DNA of 64,000 nt, taken from positions 62,001-126,000 of the forward strand of contig JAEXZY010000160.1 in the NCBI GenBank assembly GCA_023404955.1. Direction: 5' to 3'. The DNA is from Actinomycetes bacterium (GTDB taxonomy: Bacteria > Actinomycetota > Actinomycetes > Mycobacteriales > Mycobacteriaceae). This document shows, in pieces, positions 16,987-25,182 of this stretch (positions are counted from its first letter, which is position 1; each line of letters begins with the position of its first letter). Position numbers and translations under genes: made by a program. The notes below the pieces were generated by a model. It searched no databases. It was not told the origin of the DNA and saw nothing but the letters and a program-made list of their open reading frames with translations.

Positions 16987-18900
16987 TCAGGCGCGGCGTT
17001 GCGTGACGTACCAGTCGAGGAGGTCTGGATCGTCGATGGCGCTGCGGTCGACGACGGTGGCGCTGTCGCGGCCCTGGAACAGTTTCTTGATCGGGACCTC
17101 GAGCTTCTTGCCGGTGCGGGTGTGCGGCACTCCTGGCGCGACGATGATCTCGTCAGGCACGTGACGTGGCGAGACCTCGGTGCGGATGACGTCATTGATG
17201 CGTTGTCGCAGAGCATCATCGAGCTCGACACCATCGGCGAGGACCACGAACAGCGGCATCCAGTAACCGCCGTCAGGCTGCTCGGCCCCGATCACCAACG
17301 CCTCGGCGATCTCGGGGAGGCTTTCGACGGCCTGATAGATGTCCGAGCTGCCCATCCGGATGCCGTGGCGGTTCAGGGTGGAGTCGGAGCGGCCGTGCAC
17401 GATCACGCTGCCGTGGTCGGTGATCGTGATCCAGTCCCCGTGCCGCCACACCCCCGGATACGTATCGAAATAGGCCTCACGGTAACGGCTTTGGTCCGGA
17501 TCGTTCCAGAACGAGATGGGCATCGAGGGCATCGGCTTCGTGATGACCAACTCCCCCACCTCGCCGCGTACCGGTGCGCCGGACTCGTCCCAGGAGTCGA
17601 GTGCGACGCCGAGGAACGGCGCCGAGAGCTCACCGGGCCACACCGCGACGGTGGGCACACCACCGATGAATGCCGACACCACATCGGTGCCACCACTGAT
17701 CGAGGCGACGTGCACCCCGATGTTGTCCGCCAGCCACTGCGACGACGACGCGGGCAGCGACGAGCCGGTGATGCCGATGCTCCGCAGCGCGGACAGGTCA
17801 TGGGTTTCTGCAGGCCGGGCGTCAGCTTTGATGCAGCCCAGCACATAACCGGGACTGGTGCCGAGAACCGTCGCGCCGACGCGCGCCGCGATGGCCCACA
17901 GCGCGTCGGGCTCCGGTGCGTTCGGACTGCCGTCGTAACAGACGATCGTCGCGCCGACCAGCAGGCCAGCGACCTGAAAGTTCCACATCATCCAACTGGG
18001 ACTGGTGTACCAGAAGAATGTGTCGTCACGCCCGATGTCGGATTGCAGCGCAACAGCTTTGAGGTGTTCGACCACCACTCCGCCATGGCCGTGCATGATG
18101 CCCTTCGGCAGTCCCGTGGTGCCCGAGGAGAACAGGATCCACAGCGGGTGGTCGAAGGGCACAGCGACGCTGTCGAGTCCGCGCGTGCTGACCTCCTCGA
18201 GGTCGGCCAGCGTAAAGGTGGACGTCAGCGTCGGCAATCCGTCCCGCAGTGCCGCGACGTCCGCGCGCTTGTCGCGGTACTTGCCGGCGAAGTGATAGCC
18301 GTCGGCGGCCACGAGCACGGTGGGTTCCAGTTGGCCCAGTCGATCCAGCGCGGCCTTCGCCGAATAGTCCTGGCCGCACGCACTCCACACCGCGCCGATG
18401 CTCGCGGTCGCGAGGAACGCGATGACCGCCTCGGCGATGTTGGGCAGGTAGCCGACCACGCGGTCGCCGGCAGACACGCCGCCGGCCCGCAGCTTTTCTG
18501 CGAACGCCGCGGCGCGGCCGAGCAGCTCGTCCCACGACATCTCGCGGTCCGGTCCGCTCTCGCTGACCGAGATGATCGCGGGGCGGTCAGAGCGGGCATT
18601 GCGCACGATCGCGTCGACGTAGTTGCACGTGGTTCCTGGAAACCATTGCGCGCCAGGCATCTCGGTGGTGTCGAGAACGGTGGAGCCGCGGTTCCCGAGA
18701 TCGAAGTAGTCCCACAGCGCCGACCAGAACGCCTCGAGGTCGTCGACCGACCACTGCCACAGGGCCTGATAGTCGGGATAGCTGCCACCGGTGCGCCGCT
18801 CCGCGAAGCGCGCGAAATCCGTGACCCGCGCGCGGGCGATGTCGTCCTCGGAGGGCACCCACTGCGGCGTCTCGGTGGTCGTCGTCAACGAGCGCTCCAT
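16987..18900 (-). CDS. Acetoacetyl-CoA synthetase
   Basis: A 637-residue member of the acyl-CoA synthetase superfamily. The N-terminal cap resembles the ACAS extension, with QWFPGTTCNYVD. The AMP loop FSSGTTGLPKGIMHGHGG is mid-protein, GRSDSTLNRHGIRMGSSDIY marks the C-terminal hinge, and the catalytic lysine lies in HTRTGKKLEVP. It activates acetoacetate to acetoacetyl-CoA. The upstream, overlapping gene encodes a 3-hydroxybutyrate dehydrogenase-like enzyme whose product would be the substrate here, and an MHS-type transporter precedes that. The ATG at 18900 (GGACGGCGG upstream) overlaps the dehydrogenase gene by 16 bp; an in-frame start 20 codons earlier is less likely. Confidence 0.9.
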   Translation of the reverse strand: MERSLTTTTETPQWVPSEDDIARARVTDFARFAERRTGGSYPDYQALWQWSVDDLEAFWSALWDYFDLGNRGSTVLDTTEMPGAQWFPGTTCNYVDAIVRNARSDRPAIISVSESGPDREMSWDELLGRAAAFAEKLRAGGVSAGDRVVGYLPNIAEAVIAFLATASIGAVWSACGQDYSAKAALDRLGQLEPTVLVAADGYHFAGKYRDKRADVAALRDGLPTLTSTFTLADLEEVSTRGLDSVAVPFDHPLWILFSSGTTGLPKGIMHGHGGVVVEHLKAVALQSDIGRDDTFFWYTSPSWMMWNFQVAGLLVGATIVCYDGSPNAPEPDALWAIAARVGATVLGTSPGYVLGCIKADARPAETHDLSALRSIGITGSSLPASSSQWLADNIGVHVASISGGTDVVSAFIGGVPTVAVWPGELSAPFLGVALDSWDESGAPVRGEVGELVITKPMPSMPISFWNDPDQSRYREAYFDTYPGVWRHGDWITITDHGSVIVHGRSDSTLNRHGIRMGSSDIYQAVESLPEIAEALVIGAEQPDGGYWMPLFVVLADGVELDDALRQRINDVIRTEVSPRHVPDEIIVAPGVPHTRTGKKLEVPIKKLFQGRDSATVVDRSAIDDPDLLDWYVTQRRA

Positions 18901-19631
18901 CCGCCGTCCATCGTGTACGACGCCCCGGTCACCATCCCGGCCGCCGGTGTCGCCAACCATGCCACCAATGCGCTGACCTCCTCCGGCTCGACGAGCCGCT
19001 TGACCGCACTCTCCTTGAGGAGGATGTCCGTGATCACCTGATCCTCGGCGATGTTATGCGTTCGCGCCTGATCGGCGATCTGCTTTGTCACCAACGGGGT
19101 ACGGACGTAGCCCGGATTGACACAGTTGCTGGTCACGCCGTGGGGGCCACCCTCCAGCGCGGTCACCTTGGACAGCCCTTCGAGCGCATGCTTGGCCGTC
19201 ACATAGGCCACCTTGAACGGCGACGCCCGCAGCCCGTGAATGGAGGAGATGTTGATGACGCGCCCATAGCCTTCGCGGTACATGTGCGGCAACGCAGCCC
19301 GGATCAGAAGGAACGGCGCCTCCACCATCAGCGCCAGCATCGCGCGGAACCGGTCCGGAGGAAACTCCGCGATCTCGTTGATGCTCTGGATGCCGGCGTT
19401 GTTGACCAGGATGTCGACCTCGAGCCGAAGATCCTCCAACGCCGAGACGTCCGACAGATCGAGAGGCCATGCCTTTCCGTCGATCTCCTGGGCCAGGGCC
19501 TTGGCACCGACGTCGTCGATGTCGGCGACCGTGACCGACGCCCCGCGGGCGGCGAGTTCACGGGCGCACGCGGCGCCGATTCCGCCGGCCCCGCCCGTCA
19601 CCAAGGCAGTACGGCCCGCCAGATCGCTCAT
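18885..19631 (-). CDS. 3-hydroxybutyrate dehydrogenase-like short-chain dehydrogenase
   Basis: A 248-residue short-chain dehydrogenase with TGGAGGIG (residues about 12-19), NNAG at about 78, and the catalytic serine/tyrosine/lysine in NISSIHG and YVTAKHA. The C-terminal region (NPGYVRTPLV, then a helical IADQARTHN segment) matches bacterial D-3-hydroxybutyrate dehydrogenases, which oxidise 3-hydroxybutyrate to acetoacetate with NAD. Overlap by 16 bp with acetoacetyl-CoA synthetase and by 4 bp with the transporter gene supports a three-gene ketone-body or poly-hydroxybutyrate monomer utilisation operon. Family membership is certain; substrate rests on context and overall similarity. Confidence 0.82.
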   Translation of the reverse strand: MSDLAGRTALVTGGAGGIGAACARELAARGASVTVADIDDVGAKALAQEIDGKAWPLDLSDVSALEDLRLEVDILVNNAGIQSINEIAEFPPDRFRAMLALMVEAPFLLIRAALPHMYREGYGRVINISSIHGLRASPFKVAYVTAKHALEGLSKVTALEGGPHGVTSNCVNPGYVRTPLVTKQIADQARTHNIAEDQVITDILLKESAVKRLVEPEEVSALVAWLATPAAGMVTGASYTMDGGWSAR

Positions 19632-20983
19632 GCGATGCCCGCCTTGGCGAGCTGCTCACGGTCAGCCTCGTCGAGCGTCTTGAGGTCGAGGCCGGTGGTC
19701 TCGCGGGTGAACCACGCGGCGATGAACGTGATCACCGCGGCCACCGCGAGGTACACCGCGATCGGCACCCAGGTGCCGAAGCCTCCGAGCAGCCACGTCG
19801 CGATGGCCGGCGCCAGTGACCCCGCAACGATCGAGGTGACCTGATAGCCGAGCGACACCCCGGAATACCGCATCCGCGTCGGGAACATCTCCGCCATGAT
19901 CGCCGGCTGCGGGGCGTACATCAGTGAATGGATCATCAGACCCAGGATGATCGCGGCCATGATCAGCAGGTAGTCGCCGCTGTTCATCATCGGGAAGGCG
20001 AAGAAGCCCCACGTCGCGGCCAGGGCCGCACCGACCATGTACACCGGGCGGCGCCCGAAGCGGTCGGAGAGCTTGCCGACCTGCGGGATAACCAAGAAGT
20101 GCACGAAGTGCGCGGCCAGCAGCCACCAGAGGATGTCGCTGGTGTCGGCACCGACATGGGTCTTGAGGTAGACGATCGAGAACGTGACCACGAGGTAGTA
20201 CATGATGTTCTCGGCGAACCGCAGGCCCATCGCGGTGAAAACGCCACGCGGATAACGCTTCAGCACCTCGACCACGCCGTAGGACACGGCCTTGACGCGC
20301 TCCACCTCTTCCTGGGCGGCCACGAAGATCGGCGCGTCGGTGACCTTGGTGCGGATGTAGTAGCCGATCAGCACAACCACTGCGGACAGCCAGAACGCCA
20401 CCCGCCAGCCCCAGGACAGGAACGCCTCGTCGGACAGCGTCCCGGTGAGAACCAGTAGCACCACGGTGGCCAGCATGTTGCCGACCGGCACAGCGGCCTG
20501 TGGCCAGCTCGCCCAGAACGCGCGGTCCTTGCTCGGGCTGTGCTCGGCGACGAGCAGCACCGCGCCGCCCCACTCACCGCCGACCGCGAAGCCCTGTAGG
20601 AAGCGCAGCAGCACCAACAGAATCGGCGCCCACACTCCGATCTGCGCGTACGTCGGCAGGCAGCCCATCAGGAACGTGACGACGCCGACGAGCAGGATCG
20701 CGAACTGCAGCAACTTCTTTCGGCCGTGCTTGTCACCGAAGTGGCCGAACACGACTCCGCCGAGCGGCCGGGCGACGAACCCGACGGCGTAGGTCAGCAG
20801 TGCGGCGATCAGCCCGTTCGCCTCGCTGGTGCCCTGCGCGAAGAAGATCTTGTTGAACACCAGCGTCGCAGCGGTGGCGTAGAGGAAGAACTCGTACCAC
20901 TCCACGACGGTCCCGGCCATCGACGCGACGACGACTCGTTTGAGCCCGGTTTCAACGGATCCACCGGCCTGTTGCGTACTCAT
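19628..20983 (-). CDS. MFS metabolite:proton symporter (MHS family)
   Basis: A 451-residue major facilitator with twelve predicted membrane segments. The MHS-family signatures are ASMAGTVVEWYEFFLYA near the N-terminus, GHFGDKHGRKK (the loop 2-3 motif) and RFLQGFAVGGEWGGA. Members import small organic acids and osmolytes such as citrate, proline or shikimate. Its gene is first in the operon with 3-hydroxybutyrate dehydrogenase and acetoacetyl-CoA synthetase (4 bp ATGA overlap), so 3-hydroxybutyrate or acetoacetate is the likely substrate. It is divergent from a LysR regulator across 107 bp that contains an inverted repeat at 20997-21021. Confidence 0.87.
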   Translation of the reverse strand: MSTQQAGGSVETGLKRVVVASMAGTVVEWYEFFLYATAATLVFNKIFFAQGTSEANGLIAALLTYAVGFVARPLGGVVFGHFGDKHGRKKLLQFAILLVGVVTFLMGCLPTYAQIGVWAPILLVLLRFLQGFAVGGEWGGAVLLVAEHSPSKDRAFWASWPQAAVPVGNMLATVVLLVLTGTLSDEAFLSWGWRVAFWLSAVVVLIGYYIRTKVTDAPIFVAAQEEVERVKAVSYGVVEVLKRYPRGVFTAMGLRFAENIMYYLVVTFSIVYLKTHVGADTSDILWWLLAAHFVHFLVIPQVGKLSDRFGRRPVYMVGAALAATWGFFAFPMMNSGDYLLIMAAIILGLMIHSLMYAPQPAIMAEMFPTRMRYSGVSLGYQVTSIVAGSLAPAIATWLLGGFGTWVPIAVYLAVAAVITFIAAWFTRETTGLDLKTLDEADREQLAKAGIA

Positions 20984-20996
20984 TCACACCCCTTTG

Positions 20997-21021
20997 TTGT
21001 GACGCCCACCACAGATCACAA
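20997..21021. promoter_or_regulatory. Inverted repeat TTGTGA-N13-TCACAA, candidate LysR site
   Basis: Six-base perfect arms separated by 13 bp (a T-N11-A-like geometry within a longer palindrome) lie 14 bp from the transporter start and 70 bp from the LysR start. Divergent LysR genes usually regulate their neighbour from such a site. A CRP-like site would need TGTGA-N6-TCACA, which this is not. Confidence 0.45.
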
Positions 21022-21090
21022 TGAGTATTCCTGCAGCTACCCCTCGCAGCAATGGCCAAAACCGCACGACAGATCTGCGAAAATGCAGAA

Positions 21091-22014
21091 ATGACGTCAG
21101 CAGCGCGACGACCCAGCGCCGATGACCTGCTCGTGCTGCTGGCTGTGGGGCGCACCGGCCGCTACACCACCGCCGCCGAGGAACTCGGGCTCAACCACAC
21201 GACGATCAGCCGGCGCATCACCGCGTTGGAGCAGGCGATGGGCGGCCGCGTGCTGGCGCGCGCGGCCGGCGGCTGGGAGCTCACCGAACTGGGCCGCGAC
21301 GCCCTCGCGGCGGCCGAAGCCGTCGAGTCGGCGGTGCGATCGCTCACCGTCGACCCGACCGGCAACCGAACCCTCGAAGGCGTCGTCCGCCTGTCGGCCA
21401 CCGACGGGTTCTCCGCCTACATCGCCGCTCCGGCCGCCGCGGCGGTGCAGCGCCGGCACCCCAAGGTTGCGGTCGAGATCGTGGCCACCACTCGACGCGC
21501 CACGCAGCAGCGCTCGGGACTGGACCTCGAGGTGGTGGTCGCCGAACCCGGAAGCGAACCCCGCGTGCACCGGGCCACCGCGCTGCGCCTCGGCGACTAT
21601 TGCCTGGGGCTCTATGGCTCGCGCGCCTACCTCGCCGAGCACCGGCCCCCTGCGGACATCGCCGACCTCGCGCGCTTCCCACTCGTGTACTTCATCGATT
21701 CCATGCTCCAGGTGGACGACCTCGACCTCGCCGCGAACTTCACCCCGGCGATGCGTGAATCGGTGACCTCGACCAACGTGTTCGTCCACGTCGAGGCCAC
21801 GCGAGCCGCCGCAGGTCTGGGGTTGCTGCCGTGCTTCATGGCGGATCGGCACGACGATCTGATCCGTGTGCTGGCCGACACCGTGTCGGTCCGGCTGGCG
21901 TACTGGCTCGTCGCCCGCCCGGAGACCCGACGCCGTCCCGAGGTGGCCGCCCTCGTCGACGCGATCCAGACCCAGATGGCCGAGCAACGCGACGTCCTGC
22001 TCGGTGCCGTTTAA
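21091..22014 (+). CDS. LysR-family transcriptional regulator
   Basis: A 307-residue LysR-type regulator. Its N-terminal HTH (residues about 8-65) contains TGRYTTAAEELGLNHTTISRRI split over the recognition helices, followed by a linker helix and a two-lobed effector domain (LSATDGFSAY, then LGLYGSRAYLAEH). It is divergent from the MHS transporter operon and probably activates it in response to its substrate. The ATG at 21091 is preferred because it begins just before the conserved HTH; an upstream start at 21052 would add 13 residues not typical for the family. Confidence 0.85.
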   Translation: MTSAARRPSADDLLVLLAVGRTGRYTTAAEELGLNHTTISRRITALEQAMGGRVLARAAGGWELTELGRDALAAAEAVESAVRSLTVDPTGNRTLEGVVRLSATDGFSAYIAAPAAAAVQRRHPKVAVEIVATTRRATQQRSGLDLEVVVAEPGSEPRVHRATALRLGDYCLGLYGSRAYLAEHRPPADIADLARFPLVYFIDSMLQVDDLDLAANFTPAMRESVTSTNVFVHVEATRAAAGLGLLPCFMADRHDDLIRVLADTVSVRLAYWLVARPETRRRPEVAALVDAIQTQMAEQRDVLLGAV

Positions 22015-22017
22015 CGT
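22012..22017 (+). promoter_or_regulatory. Possible -10 element for a leaderless hydrolase transcript
   Basis: TAACGT overlaps the LysR stop codon and lies 5 nt before the ATG at 22023. No Shine-Dalgarno is visible. The spacing is at the short end for leaderless mycobacterial promoters. Confidence 0.35.
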
Positions 22018-22022
22018 GAGCC

Positions 22023-22805
22023 ATGCCCTTCCTCGACCATCCCCGCGGACGCGCCTACTACCGCCACTGGGCAGCTGACGAACCGAGCGCCTCGGTCGTC
22101 TTCCTGCACGGGTTCGGTGAACACACCGGGGTCTACCACCGCTACGGCTTCGCGCTGAACGCGGCCGGCATCGACCTGTGGGCGGTGGACCAGTTCGGCC
22201 ACGGCCTCACCGGTGGCGATCGCGGCGACGTCGGCAGCATCGAGGACAGCTCAACACTGGCTCAGAGCCTGACCGAACTCGCCCGCGAGGCACATCCCGA
22301 CATCCCGGTGATCGCTCAGGGGCATTCGTACGGGGCCGTCGTCACACTCGCGCGCGCCCTCGAGCAAGGCGACGAGTACGCCGGCGCGGTCATCTCCGGC
22401 GCGCCGCTGGTTCCGGTGCCCGAACTGCTCGACGTCGACACCTCCCTGGATCTGGACCCAGCGTGGCTCTCGGCCGATCCGTTCTATCTCGACGCGATGG
22501 TCAACGACCCCCTGGCCTTCGTCGAGGCCGACAGCCGCGCGCTGGCCCGCGAGCTGGATCGGGCCTGGGACCGGTTCGGCGCAGACCTCCCGACGCTGGC
22601 CGTGCCGACACTCGCGGTCCACGGCGGCCGGGACCCGATCGCCCCGGTCAGCGCGGTGCGCGCCTACGCCGAGACCATCACCCCGCTGGAATTGGTCGAG
22701 TTCCCGGACGCTCGGCACGACATCCTCAACGAGACCGTCCACCGCGAGGTCGCAGGCACGATCGTCTCGTTCATCCACAGGGTTATCCACATTGGGGATG
22801 AATGA
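22023..22805 (+). CDS. Alpha/beta hydrolase, monoacylglycerol lipase/lysophospholipase type
   Basis: A 260-residue alpha/beta hydrolase of the Hydrolase_4 (lysophospholipase) group. It has the oxyanion-hole segment FLHGFGEHTGVY at about residues 28-39, the nucleophile elbow GHSYG, the acid in HGGRDPI and the histidine in DARHDI. It probably cleaves a short or monoacyl ester. It sits 8 bp after the LysR gene and converges with hsaB 20 bp downstream, in the place where M. tuberculosis has the arylamine N-acetyltransferase nat. A link to the steroid genes is not shown by the sequence. Confidence 0.82.
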   Translation: MPFLDHPRGRAYYRHWAADEPSASVVFLHGFGEHTGVYHRYGFALNAAGIDLWAVDQFGHGLTGGDRGDVGSIEDSSTLAQSLTELAREAHPDIPVIAQGHSYGAVVTLARALEQGDEYAGAVISGAPLVPVPELLDVDTSLDLDPAWLSADPFYLDAMVNDPLAFVEADSRALARELDRAWDRFGADLPTLAVPTLAVHGGRDPIAPVSAVRAYAETITPLELVEFPDARHDILNETVHREVAGTIVSFIHRVIHIGDE

Positions 22806-22824
22806 CAGGCGTGTGATTCAGCGG

Positions 22825-23391
22825 CTAGAGCCAGGTGTCGTCGGTGGTCGCGGTCAGGAACGCCTCGAGGTCGTTGCGCCAATCGGCCGGCGTGGTCTTG
22901 TCGGGCTCGATACCCGTGTACTGCCCCTGATAGAACAGCAGTGGCCGCGGTTTCTTGTGAGGCACATCGGAGAGCGAGTGCACCGCCCCGAACACCACGA
23001 AGTGGTCACCGCCGTCGTGCACCGACGCGACCGTGCAGTCGATGTGGGCCAACGTGCCGCCGATGATCGGCGACCCCAACGGCGAGGGCGACCAGTCGAT
23101 CTCGGCGAACTTGTCCGGCTCGCGTGACCCGAACCGCGCCGACACATCCTTCTGGTTCTCGTGCAGGACGTTCACACAGAACCGGCCACTGGCCTCGATG
23201 GCCTGCCAGGACCGGCTGACCTTCGTCGGGCAGAACAACACCAGCGGTGGGTCCAGCGACAGCGCGGCGAACGATTGGCAGGCAAAGCCCACCGGAGCGT
23301 CGTCGTGCACCGTCGTGATCACCGTGATGCCCGTGCAGAACTGGCCCAGCACATTGCGGAACGTGCGTGGGTCGATCGGTGCGGCGGACAC
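22825..23391 (-). CDS. hsaB: Flavin reductase component HsaB of the 3-HSA monooxygenase
   Basis: A 188-residue flavin reductase of the flavin-reductase-like domain family. Family features are FCTGITVITTVHDD, GFACQSFAALSLDPP (flavin-binding) and GDHFVVFGAV with the conserved histidine. HsaB reduces flavin with NADH for HsaA, which hydroxylates the phenolic ring A of 3-HSA. Comparison with M. tuberculosis HsaB (187 residues) places the start at GTG 23391, 2 bp after hsaC ends. Its own Shine-Dalgarno is weak, so coupling to hsaC is likely. It is the last gene of hsaA-hsaD-hsaC-hsaB. Confidence 0.94.
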   Translation of the reverse strand: MSAAPIDPRTFRNVLGQFCTGITVITTVHDDAPVGFACQSFAALSLDPPLVLFCPTKVSRSWQAIEASGRFCVNVLHENQKDVSARFGSREPDKFAEIDWSPSPLGSPIIGGTLAHIDCTVASVHDGGDHFVVFGAVHSLSDVPHKKPRPLLFYQGQYTGIEPDKTTPADWRNDLEAFLTATTDDTWL

Positions 23392-23393
23392 TG

Positions 23394-24293
23394 CTACTTG
23401 AAGCCCACGCTGAAATCGTGTCCCCACAGCGACACCGCGGTGCTCTCCCGCGCCACCCAGCTGTGATCGTCGACTTCGAGCCCCTCACAACCGAATTCGA
23501 TGTCGAATCCGCCCGGCGTTTTCATGTAGAAGGACAGCATCTTGTCGTTGACGTGCCGGCCGAGCGTCGCCGACATCTTGACCTTGCGGCGCAGCGCCCG
23601 GTCCAGGCACAGCCCGACGTCGTCGGCGTTCTCCACCTCGACCATCAGATGCACAATGCCGCTGGGTGTTTCGCCGGGCATGAACGCCAAGCTGTGGTGA
23701 CGCGGGTTCACCCCGAGGAACCGCAACCACGCCGGCGCGCCATCCGCCGGCCGGCCCACCAGCTGGGGCGGCAGCTTCATCGAGTCGCGCAGGCTGAAGC
23801 CGAGCACATCACGGTAGAAGTGCAGCGTCTCGACGTCGTCACGGGTGGTGAGCACGACGTGGCCCAGCCCCTGCTCCTCGGTGACGAACTTGTGGCCGTA
23901 CGGGCTGACCACGCGGCGGTGCTCCAGCGCGACGCCGTGGAACACCTCGAGGGTGTTACCGGACGGATCGTCGAACGTGATCATCTCGTCGACCCGGCGC
24001 TCGGCCAGTTCGGCGGCCGTGCCCTCCTTGTAGGGCACGCCCTGTACGTCGAGCCGCTGCCGAACCTCATGCAGCGCAGCCGCATTCGCGGTCTCCCAGC
24101 CGGAGACCATGAGCCGGTCGTGTTCCCCGGGAACGATGACCAGCCGGGCGGGGAACTCGTCCATGCGTAGATACAGCGCGCCCTCGGTGGGGCCGGAGCC
24201 CTCCACCATGCCGAGCACCTTGAGCCCGTACTCCCGCCACGCCGCGACGTCGGTGCTCTCGATGCGCAGATAACCCAGCGAACGGATCGTCAC
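23394..24293 (-). CDS. hsaC: Extradiol dioxygenase HsaC (3,4-DHSA dioxygenase)
   Basis: A 299-residue two-domain vicinal-oxygen-chelate extradiol dioxygenase. The 2-His-1-carboxylate iron ligands are H145 (GLGHVVL), H215 (GIVHLMVE) and E266 (FDIEFG), identical in numbering to the characterised M. tuberculosis enzyme. It opens the catechol ring A of 3,4-DHSA by meta-cleavage. The GTG at 24293 starts 4 bp after hsaD ends. It is part of the KstR-controlled hsa operon. A near-perfect length and residue match leaves little doubt. Confidence 0.96.
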   Translation of the reverse strand: MTIRSLGYLRIESTDVAAWREYGLKVLGMVEGSGPTEGALYLRMDEFPARLVIVPGEHDRLMVSGWETANAAALHEVRQRLDVQGVPYKEGTAAELAERRVDEMITFDDPSGNTLEVFHGVALEHRRVVSPYGHKFVTEEQGLGHVVLTTRDDVETLHFYRDVLGFSLRDSMKLPPQLVGRPADGAPAWLRFLGVNPRHHSLAFMPGETPSGIVHLMVEVENADDVGLCLDRALRRKVKMSATLGRHVNDKMLSFYMKTPGGFDIEFGCEGLEVDDHSWVARESTAVSLWGHDFSVGFK

Positions 24294-24297
24294 AGCG

Positions 24298-25182
24298 TCA
24301 GCCTCCGAGGAAATCGATGGTCAACTTGTTGAATTCGTCGAACTTCTCCACCTGTGCCCAGTGCCCACATTGCCCGAAGACATGCAGCTGCACGCGGGGA
24401 ATCTGCTTGAGCGCGACCAGCGCGCCGTCGAGAGGGTTGACCCGATCCTCCCGGCCCCAGATCAGCAGCACCGGCTGCCGCAGCTTGTACACGTCGCGCC
24501 ACATCATGCCGAGCTCGTAGTCCGCACCCGCGAACGACTTTCCCATCGCCTTCGTGGCGGCCAGCGACTCAGGCGTACTGGCGATCTGGAATCGCTCCTC
24601 GACCAGTTCCGGTGTGATCAGCGACTGATCGAACACCATGATGCGGAGGAACTTCTCGATGTTCTCCCGCGTCGGGTCGTTCGCGAAGCGGCCCAGCAGC
24701 TTCACACCCTCGGTGGGATCCGGGGCGAACAGGTTGACGCTCAACCCGCCCGGACCCATCAGCACCAGCCGACCCGCCCGCTTCGGATTGTCCAGCGCGA
24801 ACCGGACCGCGGTTCCGCCGCCGAGCGAATTGCCCACCAGCGCAGCACGTTCGATGCCCAGCTGGTCGAACAGACCGAGCAGCGCGGTGGCACTGTAGCG
24901 GTTGTACTGCTCGTGCTCGGTGTGCTTGTCGGAGTGGCCATACCCGGGCTGGTCGACGGCCAGCACGTGGAAGTGCTTGGCCAGCACGGCGATGTTGCGG
25001 CTGAAGTTCGACCAGCTCGACGCTCCCGGCCCGCCGCCGTGCAGCAGCACCACCGTGGGCGAGGCCGGGTCGCCGGCTTCGTGGTAGTGCAGCCGCATGT
25101 CGTCTCTCACCTGCGCGTAGCGCGAGGTCGACTCGAACGTGATCTCCTGCTGCTGAGCAGCTTCGGCGGCGAACGAGGTCAT
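24298..25182 (-). CDS. hsaD: Meta-cleavage product hydrolase HsaD
   Basis: A 294-residue alpha/beta hydrolase of the C-C bond hydrolase group. The catalytic serine is S119 (VGNSLGGG), the aspartate D246 (GREDRV) and the histidine H274 (GHWAQ). The oxyanion loop is HGGGPGASSW. It cleaves 4,9-DSHA, the HsaC product, to 2-hydroxyhexa-2,4-dienoate and HIP. The ATG at 25182 overlaps the hsaA stop by one base (TGATG); a TTG one codon earlier is unlikely. Second gene of the operon. Confidence 0.96.
   Translation of the reverse strand: MTSFAAEAAQQQEITFESTSRYAQVRDDMRLHYHEAGDPASPTVVLLHGGGPGASSWSNFSRNIAVLAKHFHVLAVDQPGYGHSDKHTEHEQYNRYSATALLGLFDQLGIERAALVGNSLGGGTAVRFALDNPKRAGRLVLMGPGGLSVNLFAPDPTEGVKLLGRFANDPTRENIEKFLRIMVFDQSLITPELVEERFQIASTPESLAATKAMGKSFAGADYELGMMWRDVYKLRQPVLLIWGREDRVNPLDGALVALKQIPRVQLHVFGQCGHWAQVEKFDEFNKLTIDFLGG

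Noticed and set aside
16999..19041. Open frame of about 680 codons opposite the acetoacetyl-CoA synthetase gene
   Set aside because: Shadow frame; the minus-strand synthetase has all catalytic motifs.
20997..21021. CRP/cAMP-receptor site
   Set aside because: The arms are spaced 13 bp apart and not 6, so it does not fit; LysR is more likely.
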